64,000 nucleotides of DNA from JADLHS01 sp964553795 (GTDB lineage Bacteria; Verrucomicrobiota; Verrucomicrobiia; Limisphaerales; JADLHS01): NCBI GenBank assembly GCA_964553795.1, contig CAZKMR010000012.1, forward strand, positions 9,089 to 73,088. Direction: 5' to 3'. Below the pieces are notes generated by a model. The model was not told the DNA's origin. It saw nothing but the letters and a program-made list of their open reading frames with translations, and ran no database searches. Position numbers and translations under genes: made by a program. Of this stretch, positions 7,493 to 16,735 are shown one piece after another; within the stretch, counting starts at the first letter, position 1; each line of letters begins with the position of its first letter.

Positions 7493-10400
7493 GTGAATTC
7501 ACCTCGCCCTCGTTGTTGGTGCCGTTTGTCGCGGGCGGGGGTGGTGTGGTTGCTGGTCGGTTTGCTCCTCTTTCCCGGTTTCCTTCGTGCCGTGACGGCC
7601 AGTTCCGGGGATTATTTGATTGATGTCACGACGGGAGAGAAGGGTTTGCCGAACAGTTCCGTGACGGCCATCGCGCAGACGCCCGACGGTTATCTTTGGG
7701 TGGGCACTTACAATGGACTGGCGCGGTTCGACGGCGAACGCTTCGTCAATTTTTATCCGAACACCGCGCCGGGATTGCGCAATGCCCGCATTCGCCGGCT
7801 CTATGTCGAGCGCGACGGGACGTTGTGGATTTGCGCGCACGACGGCTCGATCAGTTTTTATCGCGGCGGAACTTTCACGTTGGCCTGGCCGGGTGAGGGC
7901 GTGGCGGATTCCTCGCCCACGCTGATTTCGATGCGAGGCAACCAACCGATGTTCATGTTGCGCACCGGGGAATTCATCCGGTGGCGGGGCGGCGCAGGCA
8001 CGAATCAGTGGGAAATCCTGCGGTCGCCGGGCGCGAGCCCCGGGCAGAATGTGGCGGAGGATCGGGATGGCACGATTTGGAGTTGTGGGCGTGACCAGAG
8101 AATTTTTCGGTTGCGTGGCAGCACCTTTGAACCGCTGCCCGGCAATGGCGGATTGGAGGGAAACCTCAACGTGTTGACGGCCGACCGCGACGGGCGCGTT
8201 TGGGTGGGAACGGATCGGGGCATCGCGGTGTGGGCGGGAGCGCAGTTCGAGCGCATGACGCCCACCAACGGCGAGCCGGTGTTGCAGGTGCGATTTTTGC
8301 GGGTGACCAGTGGGGGCGACGTGTGGTGCATTGCGAATGACCGCGTGCGCAAGGCGCGGGGCCGGGAGTGGGTGTTTGAAATCGAAGCGGCGCGGGATCT
8401 GTTTACCGGTTGGCGCGAGCGCACCGGGTTGCACGAGGATTCCAAGGGTGGCATCTGGCTCTACGACTACGGCCGCGGTCTCTTCCATGTGCGCCCCGAT
8501 GGCCGGGTGCGGCAGTTGACAACGGAGGAAAATTTCCCGGGCGAACGCGTCGATTCGTTTCTGGAAGACCGGGAGGGCAACATCTGGGCGGGGGTGGATC
8601 GCGGCGGACTGGTGCGGATTCGCGAGAAGCGCTTCACCGTGCTGAAACCGCCGGGGGTTTCAACCGCACCCGCGGCGGTGAGCGTGACTGAAGATGCGGA
8701 CGGAGCGATTTGGATTGGAACCTTCGGCGGCGGGTTGCATCGCTGGTGGCACAACGAGTGGCAGGTGTTCACGTTGCCGGGCGGCACGCGGCGCGGTTTT
8801 GTGTTCAGCGTGTTTCCGGATGCGAATGGCCGCTTGTGGACCAGCGCGGGCGACGAAGATTTGTATTACGGAAGCGGGGGTAATTTCACGCCGTTCACTC
8901 CGGCGATTCATGGGGTGAAAGCATTGCTGCGGGCGCGGGATGGTCGCGTGTGGATTGGAACGAAGAGTGGGTTGGGGGTAATCAGTGCCGGACAGTTCCG
9001 CCAGTTTTTTCCGGATCAAGACGGTGTCGCGCGCACCGATGTGCGTTCACTGGCTGAAGATGCGGAGGGAAATATCTGGGTTGGGGCGGGCGACGGCGTC
9101 TTGACGCGAGTCGCGGCAACGGGAGTGACCACGTTTCGCGCCCCGGACGCGTGGGGCAATCAGCCAATCTGGTCGCTGTTGGCCGACACCAACGGGGTGT
9201 TATGGCTGGGCACCTTTCGCGGGGGTTTGGTGCGGTTTCAAAATGGAAACTTTACCCGCTACATGACCAAGGACGGGCTGCCGGACGACGTGATTTCGCA
9301 AATTCTGGAGGATGATGCCGGGCGGTTGTGGCTCGGATCAAAGCAGGGAATTTTTCACGCGAACAAAAGTGAGTTGCACGCCTTTGCCGCCCAGCAGGTG
9401 GAGACGATCAATTGCACGGCATACGGGCGCTATGATGGGTTGCCGTCGCTGGAATGCTCCGACCAATATCAACCGGCGGCGTGGCGCACGCATGACGGAC
9501 GATTGTTGTTCACGACGTTGAAAGGGGTGGTGTCGGTGAGTCCGGGGGAAGTGACGGTGAATACCTTGCCACCGCCGGTGCTGATCGAAAGCGCGGTGGT
9601 GGACGGCGTGGAACAGGAACTGGAATCATTGGCGGCCAACCAGCGCGCCGACGGGACGCGATTGCGGCTCGCCCCGGGCACGCAGCAAATTCGCATTCAC
9701 TTCACGGGATTGAGCTTCGTGTCGCCGGATCGCGTGCGATTCAAATACAAACTCGAAGGCTTGGATCGGCAGTGGACCGAACCCAGCACGCTGCGTTCGG
9801 CGCAATACAACGTGCTGCCGCCGGGCGAATATCGTTTCCTGGTCCAGGCTTGCAACAACGACGGCGTGTGGAATGAACAGGCCGCGTCCCTGGCGTTGGT
9901 GGTTTTACCGCATTTTTACGAAACCTGGACGTTCAAGGTGCTGGCGGTTTTGTCCGGAGTGGGCGTGGTGATTTTTGCCGTGCGCCGGGTTTACGTGCGC
10001 CGGTATCGCCGGAAACTGGAACAAGTCGAACGGCAACGCGCCATCGAACGGGATCGCGCGCGCATCGCCAAAGACATCCATGACGATCTGGGGGCGGGCT
10101 TGACGCACATTGCGCTGTTGAGCGAACTGGCGCGCCGCGACACGCCGCAGGCACTGCCCGATCACGTGAATCAAATTTCCGACATGGCCCGCGAACTGAC
10201 TCGCAACATGGACGAAATCGTGTGGGCGGTGGACCCGCAGAACGACACGCTCGACAGCCTCATCACTTACGTCAGCAAATTTGCGCAGGATTATTTGGGC
10301 GTGGCGAATATCCGCTGTCGCCTGGATGTGCCGGCGGAATTGCCGCCGCACGTGTTGCCGGCGGAAGTGCGACACAATCTATTCCTCGCGCTGAAGGAAG

Positions 10401-10729
10401 CGATGAACAATGTGGTCAAACACGCCCAAGCCACGGAAGTCTGGTTGCGGCTGGTGTTACAACCGACCGGTTTCACGCTGGTATTGGAAGACAACGGTCG
10501 CGGCTTGCAAGCGGCGGCCAGCGGCGGCGCGGCGCGCAAAGATCGCATCTCCTCCGGTCACGGGTTGAGCAACATGGAAAAGCGCCTGCGCGCCAATGGC
10601 GGGCGTTGTATTGTCACGAGCCGGGCGGATCAGGGCACGCGGGTGGAGTTGCACGTGGACCTGACGGTCGCGCGCTCACCCGAAGTGGGGACTGGCCGAA
10701 ACGGCGCGCCGCATCGAACATCATCCTGA
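7493..10729 (+). CDS. Beta-propeller sensor histidine kinase (reg_prop, Y_Y_Y, HisKA_3)
   Basis: About 1078 residues. After a signal/anchor (VVWLLVGLLLFPGFL) come repeated reg_prop blades (pattern D..G.LWVGT...GL.R) forming two periplasmic seven-bladed propellers to ~690, a Y_Y_Y domain (~700-800, ending VLPPGEYRFLVQACNNDG), one membrane helix (~825-845), a HisKA_3 dimerisation domain with phospho-acceptor His863 in AKDIHDDLGAG, and a HATPase (NEAMNN-like EAMNNVVKHA, EDNGRG, GHGLSNM). This is the sensor half of the Bacteroidetes-type hybrid systems that read oligosaccharides, here with a separate regulator. Start GTG 7493 chosen for its signal-like N-terminus; GTG 7424 is possible. Its position just before the RG-I locus suggests it senses pectin fragments (inference). 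Confidence 0.92.
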   Translation: MNSPRPRCWCRLSRAGVVWLLVGLLLFPGFLRAVTASSGDYLIDVTTGEKGLPNSSVTAIAQTPDGYLWVGTYNGLARFDGERFVNFYPNTAPGLRNARIRRLYVERDGTLWICAHDGSISFYRGGTFTLAWPGEGVADSSPTLISMRGNQPMFMLRTGEFIRWRGGAGTNQWEILRSPGASPGQNVAEDRDGTIWSCGRDQRIFRLRGSTFEPLPGNGGLEGNLNVLTADRDGRVWVGTDRGIAVWAGAQFERMTPTNGEPVLQVRFLRVTSGGDVWCIANDRVRKARGREWVFEIEAARDLFTGWRERTGLHEDSKGGIWLYDYGRGLFHVRPDGRVRQLTTEENFPGERVDSFLEDREGNIWAGVDRGGLVRIREKRFTVLKPPGVSTAPAAVSVTEDADGAIWIGTFGGGLHRWWHNEWQVFTLPGGTRRGFVFSVFPDANGRLWTSAGDEDLYYGSGGNFTPFTPAIHGVKALLRARDGRVWIGTKSGLGVISAGQFRQFFPDQDGVARTDVRSLAEDAEGNIWVGAGDGVLTRVAATGVTTFRAPDAWGNQPIWSLLADTNGVLWLGTFRGGLVRFQNGNFTRYMTKDGLPDDVISQILEDDAGRLWLGSKQGIFHANKSELHAFAAQQVETINCTAYGRYDGLPSLECSDQYQPAAWRTHDGRLLFTTLKGVVSVSPGEVTVNTLPPPVLIESAVVDGVEQELESLAANQRADGTRLRLAPGTQQIRIHFTGLSFVSPDRVRFKYKLEGLDRQWTEPSTLRSAQYNVLPPGEYRFLVQACNNDGVWNEQAASLALVVLPHFYETWTFKVLAVLSGVGVVIFAVRRVYVRRYRRKLEQVERQRAIERDRARIAKDIHDDLGAGLTHIALLSELARRDTPQALPDHVNQISDMARELTRNMDEIVWAVDPQNDTLDSLITYVSKFAQDYLGVANIRCRLDVPAELPPHVLPAEVRHNLFLALKEAMNNVVKHAQATEVWLRLVLQPTGFTLVLEDNGRGLQAAASGGAARKDRISSGHGLSNMEKRLRANGGRCIVTSRADQGTRVELHVDLTVARSPEVGTGRNGAPHRTSS

Positions 10730-10757
10730 CGCCAATGTGGTCCGGTCAAAAATTTTT

Positions 10758-11420
10758 ATGAGCATTCGAGTTTCCATCGTGGAAGACAACAACCGCGTGC
10801 GCGGCAGCCTCGCGCGCTTGATCCAGTTATCCCAGGGATTCGAATGCGTAAGCGAGCACGTCAGCGGCGAAGATGCATTGGCGGCTTTACCCAAATTGAA
10901 ACCGGAAGTCGTCTTGATGGACATCAATCTTCCCGGCATGAACGGCGTGGAATGTGTGCGCCAACTCAAACCGCTGCTGCCCGAGACGCAAGTGATGATG
11001 TTGACCGTGTATGAAAATACCGACCTGATTTTTCAGGCGCTTACCGCGGGCGCGACCGGTTATCTGCTGAAGCAGACACCGCCGACTGAATTGCTCGCGG
11101 CGGTGCGCGAAGTGCATAATGGCGGATCGCCGATGACCGGACACATCGCGCGCAAAGTGGTGGCGTCGTTTCAGCAGGCGGGCAATTCTTCGCGTGAGTT
11201 TGAAAACCTGACGCCGCGCGAAAAAGAAGTATTGGATTACCTGGCCAAAGGTTTTCTCTACAAGGAAATCGCCGAAGCGTTGAGCATCAGCTACGACACG
11301 GTGCACACGCACATTCGGAAGATCTACGAAAAACTTCACGTGCGGTCCCGCACCGAAGCGGTGGCGAAACATCTCGGTCGGGCCACGTTGCCGGGTGCTG
11401 TGATTGCTTCAAATCGCTGA
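10758..11420 (+). CDS. NarL/FixJ-type response regulator
   Basis: 220 residues, partner of the preceding kinase 28 bases upstream. The receiver domain (1-125) has the acidic pair ED near residue 10, phospho-acceptor Asp55 in LMDINLPGMNG, Thr in MMLTVYE and Lys in GYLLKQTPP. A LuxR/GerE helix-turn-helix follows (~150-210; LTPREKEVLDYLAKGFLYKE, then TVHTHIRKIYEKLHVRSRTEA). It would bind DNA as a dimer after phosphorylation. Start ATG 10758 gives the usual short lead to the receiver strand; GTG 10737 is in frame. Likely targets are the PATR protein and the RG-I enzymes downstream, but no operator was identified. Confidence 0.94.
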   Translation: MSIRVSIVEDNNRVRGSLARLIQLSQGFECVSEHVSGEDALAALPKLKPEVVLMDINLPGMNGVECVRQLKPLLPETQVMMLTVYENTDLIFQALTAGATGYLLKQTPPTELLAAVREVHNGGSPMTGHIARKVVASFQQAGNSSREFENLTPREKEVLDYLAKGFLYKEIAEALSISYDTVHTHIRKIYEKLHVRSRTEAVAKHLGRATLPGAVIASNR

Positions 11421-11657
11421 GCTTCAAGCCATTCGCGGCTGCTAACCAGAATTGGGGATAGGAGACACCGGTTCCTTGTGACATGGTTGCCCTGTCCCAA
11501 TGCGAACTTGGCTCAAACTCTTTTGCGCAGAACTCGTGGCTGGATTGATTGTGCTCGCGGCGAATCGACCTCGTCGCGCGGTGATCATGCCTCCGGCCGG
11601 TTTGAGTCTGGTCTCCATTCGTTTCACCTCATCCCTCAGTCACAACCAATACCCAAA

Positions 11658-14600
11658 ATGAAATCCCCAACCAAACGATTGCAGCCCCAATTCTGGTCCG
11701 GTCTGGTAGCCGTCATTGCGGCGGCCCTGGCAACGCCGTCGGCCTTTGCCGCCAGCCAAACGTGGTCAAACGCTCCCACCGACGTTAACTGGACGACCGC
11801 CGCCAACTGGGTTGGTAATGCGGTTCCCGGCGGGCTCAACCAAACCGGCAACACGGTGCAAAACGACGTGGCGACCTTCAACACGCCGATTCCAGGTTCT
11901 GGGATTGGCGGTGCGGCCAATCCTGTTTTGACCGATGACGCCACTGTCTTAAACACGCGTAGCCGGCAGATTGGAGGAATCACTTTTGATACGGCCAATG
12001 TTGGCGCGTATTACATCTCCAACGCCAGCGCGGCGCTGCTGCCTTCGGCGGGAAATCCGCAACAGGGCATTTTGAACATCTCGCACAATGGCAGCATTCA
12101 AATGACCGCGGCGGTGACCAACAGTCAGCACATCATGGTGCCGCTGTATGTCCGGTTACCCTCGAGCACGGCGGGTATTTACAACTTTGTCAACAATGCC
12201 ACCCCACCGACGGCCACGCTCTATATTGGCGGCGCGACCAACGACAGCGCCAATACTCGCGGCACCGAATGGCGGCTGGCCGGATCAAACACCGGCACAA
12301 ATACCATTGGAGGTCTTTCCGCCGGCACGACCACCAGCGGGGCCAACGGGTTGACGAAGAACGGCAGCGGTACGTGGATTCTGGCGGGTCCGAATGATTT
12401 TCGGGCGCAGACTGTGATTCGCATCCAGGAAGGCACGCTGGTGGTCAAAGACCAGGCGGCATTCAATGGCGCCACCACCGCTACGGTGACCAATACGGGG
12501 GTTCTGCAAATCGACGGAGTCAGTCTGTTTCAACTCTCGCTTAACCTGCATCGCGGCGGCGTTATTCGCATGAATGGCAGTTCCAGCTTGAACGGTGTGG
12601 CGGTGGGCACCGCCACGGGGACTGATGTGACGTTGGCCACGACCAGCGCCGCCGACGTGTTTCCGGTTGGCACCGGTCTGGCACTCAACTCGGTCGTTTC
12701 GGGCGGAGCGCCTGACAGTATTCTTCGCGTCGCCGGGCCGGGCACGGTTCAGTTGCAAACGGCGAACACCTACGTGGGCTCCTGGTCGTTTGATGCGGGC
12801 ACCAATCAGGTGCTTAACTTTGGTGTGCTGGGAACGGGAGCGAATGCCAGCGTTGGACCGGGCGCGGTGTTTGATTACAGCTTGCTCGGGCCGACGACTT
12901 ACACTCCTTCCACCGCGGGTTTTGGCGGTCGGGGCACGGGTGTGGGCATTGGCGGCTCGGCGGCTACTGTCGTGGGCGCGCCCGGTGCGGTTCTCGACCT
13001 GACGAGCAAGAATGTCAACCTCACGTTCACCCCGGCGAGTCTGTCGGGTGACACGACGCGTCCGGCGCTCTATGTCGCCGCAGGTGGCTTGACGTTGGGA
13101 AATAACACCTTCTTCATCAACAATGCCGGCAGCGGGCCGCTGGGAGTGGGCACTTATCGGCTCGTCCAGCAGGCCGGCGGCAGCATTACCTCGGGCGGTG
13201 GTTATGCCGCCTTGGTGGGTGGAAACGGCTTGGCCGCCGGGACGGCGGCATCCATTCAGGTGAGCGGAGGCAATGTTGATCTCGTGGTGGTCATTTATGT
13301 GCCGAAGAATCTGGTTTGGTCCGGCTCGGGGGCGAACTGGGATGTTGGTTCTTCGACCACCTGGTTGAACGGCGCAACGCCATCAGTCTTCAACAACTCC
13401 GACAACGTGACATTCAACTCCGTTGGGGCGGCAAATCCATTCGTTAATCTCGTCGGCACGTTGGCGCCGGCAACGGTCACAGTGGATAACAGCGGTACCG
13501 ATTATACCTTCAGCGGCGGCGGTCAAGTTGCGGGGACTGCGAGCGTCAAGAAACTGGGAACAGGCGTGCTGACGCTGCAAACGGCCAATAGTTACGCCGG
13601 CGGTACAGTGGTTAGCAACGGCACCCTGCGCGTCGGAGCCACTGATGCGATCTCCAGTGTCGGTAGTGGCGATGTGGCGGTTTACGACGCTGGAGTCATC
13701 GATCTGAACGGCTTTAATAATACGATCAATGGTTTCTCTGGGAATGGCGCGGTCGATGTCGCTTCCGGCGGGGCTTCGATCCTTACGATTGGCAACAACA
13801 ATAGCGGCGGCACATTCTCCGGAAGCCTGCGGAATACTTCCGGGACGCTGGCGTTGGTCAAGAGTGGCACGGGGGGACAAACCCTATCCGGATCGAATTC
13901 GTTGTCGGCGGGCGTGACGGTTGCAGCCGGTACCTTGATCGCGGCAAACCCTCGCGCGTTGGGGACAAACACAGTTACAGTCAACGCCGGCTTGCTGGAA
14001 GTGCCGAATGACTTGTTGATCGGCGGGTTGGCGGGCACGGGCGGGAGCATTGCCAACAACACGACCGCCAACACCAACACGCTTGTGATTGATGGCGGCA
14101 ATAGCACTACTTACAGCGGGAGCATTGTGAATGGCTCCGGTGGAGGCGGGCTGGCCGTGCGTCTCCTTAGTGGAAGTCTCACGTTGGGAGGCAACAATAC
14201 CTACACTGGCGGCACCTACGTGGGCAGCGGTGCGACGTTTGCTATTCCGAACGCGCCGGCAGCAGTCGGAGGATTCCTCATCGCCAGTAATGGTGCAACG
14301 TTGAATCTCTCCGGTGGGAGCGGCACGCCGGGGACACCCAATTCGATCACCACGGTTGCCGGGGCCACGGTGACCTTCAACTCAGGTGCGGAAGGCAAGA
14401 TCTGGCAAGCGCAATTCAATGGCAGTGCCAACTCGACCAACATCTTTATTGGTCCGGTTTCGTTCGGCCAGAGCCTGAGCTTTTCCAACTTCCCCGGTGT
14501 CGTCATCTTCAGCAACAACACCGCTAACGCCAACGTCCGCTTTTTCAATGGCGATGGCATCAGTGGCGGCGAGAATACGACCTTCGTGTTCCAACACGTC

Positions 14601-15746
14601 AATGCCCACACGCGTGATTCGCAGACGGTCCGGCTGGGAGAAATCATTGGCGGCAATCGCCTGGCGGGCATCGGCGATCAGGCAGGCATCGTCAGTTGGG
14701 AAATTGGTGCGAAAAACACCCCGCAAACCTTCCAGGGTTACATCAGCGGTGTAAACAACAGCATCGTCAAAGTTGGCACTGCCAGCCTGACGCTCGATGG
14801 CCGGATGTACTACACCAACACGGTGACGCTGCCGGATTTCTCCGTGGTGGACTACACCCTGTTTACCAACGGCTTGACCTATCTCGGCAGCACCACGGTC
14901 AGCAATGGCACGTTGAAGATTGTGGCCCCAAATAATTTGAACACTTCTTCAAATATCAACATCGCGGGCGGCGTGCTGGACGCCACGCAGATTGGCACCT
15001 TCACGAACCAAACCACCTTGGACGCCAATAGCATTGAACAGCCGACCAATACCGTCGCCGTGGTTAGTGGCGTCGTCAATATCCTCGCCAACCAAACCCT
15101 GAATGGCTTCGGCAGCATTCTTGGGAGCGCGACGTCCGATGTAACTGCGGTCGTCAACGTCGGGGATTACCTCGCTGTGGGCGGTGCCTTGACCAAAGGA
15201 GTCGGCACGCTGTCCGTGAGCGGATCGATCGCACTGAACGGCACGGTGAACATGGACCTGAATCGCACCGCAACGCCGACGGCGGATCGGATCAATGCCG
15301 CCTCGTTCTCGGGTTCAGGTGCCACCTTGAACATCACCAACCTCGGGCCAACGCTCGTGACGGGGGATACATATCAGTTGTTCAGCGGTCCGGTCACCGC
15401 GTTCAGCGTGGTGAATTTGCCCGCGGCCAATGCCGACAATTCGGTCACCTACGTCTGGGAAAACCGCATCGCCATTGATGGCAGCATCAAGGTGACCAGC
15501 GGCGGCAGCCCGGTGGATCCGACGCCGACCAATATCACCAGCACGGTGGTGGGCAATCAACTCCAGCTCTCCTGGCCGAGCAGCCACACCGGTTGGACGC
15601 TGCAAGCCCAGACCAACGCCATCAACGTCGGCTTGAGCGGCACGTGGTTTGATGTCGCCGGTTCAGCCGCGACGAATCAAGTGTTCCTGCCGTTGAATCC
15701 AGCCAATCCGACGGTGTTCTACCGGCTGCGTTTGGCCCAACCTTAA
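11658..15746 (+). CDS. Autotransporter-associated beta-strand repeat (PATR) surface protein
   Basis: 1362 residues. ATG 11658 is followed by a signal peptide (FWSGLVAVIAAALATPSAFA), then WSNAPTDVNWTTAANW, the usual start of such proteins. The body is Gly/Asn/Thr-rich beta-helix with many PATR motifs (for example TKNGSGTWILAGPNDF, KLGTGVLTLQTANSYAGGT, RLLSGSLTLGGNNTYTGGT), and the last ~75 residues form a small all-beta domain ending FYRLRLAQP. There is no C-terminal autotransporter barrel, so export and anchoring must be by another route. Expected to be extracellular: adhesion, or holding enzymes or polysaccharide near the cell (inference). The 237 bases before it hold no gene; only a weak ATTGGGGATAGG/CCTGTCCCAAT dyad is seen. 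Confidence 0.88.
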   Translation: MKSPTKRLQPQFWSGLVAVIAAALATPSAFAASQTWSNAPTDVNWTTAANWVGNAVPGGLNQTGNTVQNDVATFNTPIPGSGIGGAANPVLTDDATVLNTRSRQIGGITFDTANVGAYYISNASAALLPSAGNPQQGILNISHNGSIQMTAAVTNSQHIMVPLYVRLPSSTAGIYNFVNNATPPTATLYIGGATNDSANTRGTEWRLAGSNTGTNTIGGLSAGTTTSGANGLTKNGSGTWILAGPNDFRAQTVIRIQEGTLVVKDQAAFNGATTATVTNTGVLQIDGVSLFQLSLNLHRGGVIRMNGSSSLNGVAVGTATGTDVTLATTSAADVFPVGTGLALNSVVSGGAPDSILRVAGPGTVQLQTANTYVGSWSFDAGTNQVLNFGVLGTGANASVGPGAVFDYSLLGPTTYTPSTAGFGGRGTGVGIGGSAATVVGAPGAVLDLTSKNVNLTFTPASLSGDTTRPALYVAAGGLTLGNNTFFINNAGSGPLGVGTYRLVQQAGGSITSGGGYAALVGGNGLAAGTAASIQVSGGNVDLVVVIYVPKNLVWSGSGANWDVGSSTTWLNGATPSVFNNSDNVTFNSVGAANPFVNLVGTLAPATVTVDNSGTDYTFSGGGQVAGTASVKKLGTGVLTLQTANSYAGGTVVSNGTLRVGATDAISSVGSGDVAVYDAGVIDLNGFNNTINGFSGNGAVDVASGGASILTIGNNNSGGTFSGSLRNTSGTLALVKSGTGGQTLSGSNSLSAGVTVAAGTLIAANPRALGTNTVTVNAGLLEVPNDLLIGGLAGTGGSIANNTTANTNTLVIDGGNSTTYSGSIVNGSGGGGLAVRLLSGSLTLGGNNTYTGGTYVGSGATFAIPNAPAAVGGFLIASNGATLNLSGGSGTPGTPNSITTVAGATVTFNSGAEGKIWQAQFNGSANSTNIFIGPVSFGQSLSFSNFPGVVIFSNNTANANVRFFNGDGISGGENTTFVFQHVNAHTRDSQTVRLGEIIGGNRLAGIGDQAGIVSWEIGAKNTPQTFQGYISGVNNSIVKVGTASLTLDGRMYYTNTVTLPDFSVVDYTLFTNGLTYLGSTTVSNGTLKIVAPNNLNTSSNINIAGGVLDATQIGTFTNQTTLDANSIEQPTNTVAVVSGVVNILANQTLNGFGSILGSATSDVTAVVNVGDYLAVGGALTKGVGTLSVSGSIALNGTVNMDLNRTATPTADRINAASFSGSGATLNITNLGPTLVTGDTYQLFSGPVTAFSVVNLPAANADNSVTYVWENRIAIDGSIKVTSGGSPVDPTPTNITSTVVGNQLQLSWPSSHTGWTLQAQTNAINVGLSGTWFDVAGSAATNQVFLPLNPANPTVFYRLRLAQP

Positions 15747-15759
15747 GGTGTCGATCGTT

Positions 15760-15792
15760 GGGGACGCCGGATTGCCGGCGTCCCCTTATTTC
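15760..15792 (+). terminator. Rho-independent-type terminator after the PATR gene
   Basis: Perfect 11-bp stem GGGGACGCCGG / CCGGCGTCCCC with a 4-base ATTG loop, followed by TTATTTCT. It lies 13 bases after the stop codon at 15746 and separates the PATR gene from the prepilin-like gene. Confidence 0.75.
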
Positions 15793-15818
15793 TAAAGTAC
15801 GAGAGGAGGAGATTGAGA

Positions 15819-16667
15819 ATGCAAGTTAAGCGAAACACAAAACACGGGTTTACGCTCATTGAGCTATTGGTGGTCATCGCGATCATTGCCATTTTGGCGG
15901 CCATGCTGTTACCGGCATTGGCCAAGGCCAAAGAAAGAGCGCAGCGCACTGAATGCGTGAACAACATGCGCCAATGGGGACTGGCGCATCACATGTATGC
16001 CGATGATTACAGCGGTAATCTGCCCACAACCAAGGCGGGCGGAAATCCCGTAAATGTCATCCGCGGCGGCTATTACACTTACTGGATGTATTTCAACGGC
16101 GCCACGCCTGGAATGAAGTTGCCACAGTCCTTCGAAATCTTTGGAGCGAACAATTGGAGCGGCATCGGTTTGCTGTATCCCCAAAAGCTCATTGGCAATG
16201 GCAAAGTGGCCTTTTGTCCCGCGCTCGTTTCCAAAGGCTCGACCAAAGGCTCGCAGTTCTATGAACCGCTGCTGACTGCCTCGGCAGCTCCGAAGGACAC
16301 CACCAATCCCGGCAGCGTGCGGACGAGCTACATCTCCAATCCCTGGGTCAAGAATCCCGCCGGATCATCGAATGACGATTTGACCCGCGCTTTTCAAAAG
16401 ACTTCTCAAATCACCGGGCGAAAAATGTTCGGCATGGACTACATCGATAGCGCGTCATGGCTTCCCGGCGGAGATGTGGACATCAACGGAATCGATTTTG
16501 CCCATAGCCGGAGCAAGGGGTGGAACGTCCTGTTCACGGATAACAGCGTCGAGTTCCGGAAGGTGGATGCTCGGATCAAGGCGCTTTACAATGCCGATCC
16601 GGGTGCGTTCAACACGCAGTACGACATCCGAGGCATCTGCACTCTTGCCAAACAGATTTTCGAGTAA
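15819..16667 (+). CDS. Prepilin-like secreted protein (N-terminal methylation/cleavage motif)
   Basis: 282 residues. After a short basic leader comes the type IV prepilin/pseudopilin signal GFTLIELLVVIAIIAILAAM, with predicted cleavage before Phe, then LLPALAKAKERAQ and MRQWGLAHHMYADD, the pattern of the large H-X9-DG-like prepilin families of Verrucomicrobia and Planctomycetes. The C-terminal ~200 residues form a variable soluble domain with GIDFAHSRSKGWNVLFTDNSV. Start ATG 15819 has GGAGGA 8 bases upstream. These expanded families are secreted or surface proteins rather than true pilus subunits in most cases; the role here is unknown. It sits directly before the RG-I enzymes, 68 bases from the GH106 start. 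Confidence 0.88.
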   Translation: MQVKRNTKHGFTLIELLVVIAIIAILAAMLLPALAKAKERAQRTECVNNMRQWGLAHHMYADDYSGNLPTTKAGGNPVNVIRGGYYTYWMYFNGATPGMKLPQSFEIFGANNWSGIGLLYPQKLIGNGKVAFCPALVSKGSTKGSQFYEPLLTASAAPKDTTNPGSVRTSYISNPWVKNPAGSSNDDLTRAFQKTSQITGRKMFGMDYIDSASWLPGGDVDINGIDFAHSRSKGWNVLFTDNSVEFRKVDARIKALYNADPGAFNTQYDIRGICTLAKQIFE

Positions 16668-16735
16668 TTGTGATTGAGCGTTGGACTGCAAATGGCGCAG
16701 CCGCCCGGCTGAGCCATCCCCAAAGGGAAGTCATC

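Noticed and set aside
11453..11503. Terminator or riboswitch in the 237 bases before the PATR gene
   Set aside because: The ATTGGGGATAGG/CCTGTCCCAAT dyad is imperfect, has a long loop and no T-tract; no known riboswitch core seen.
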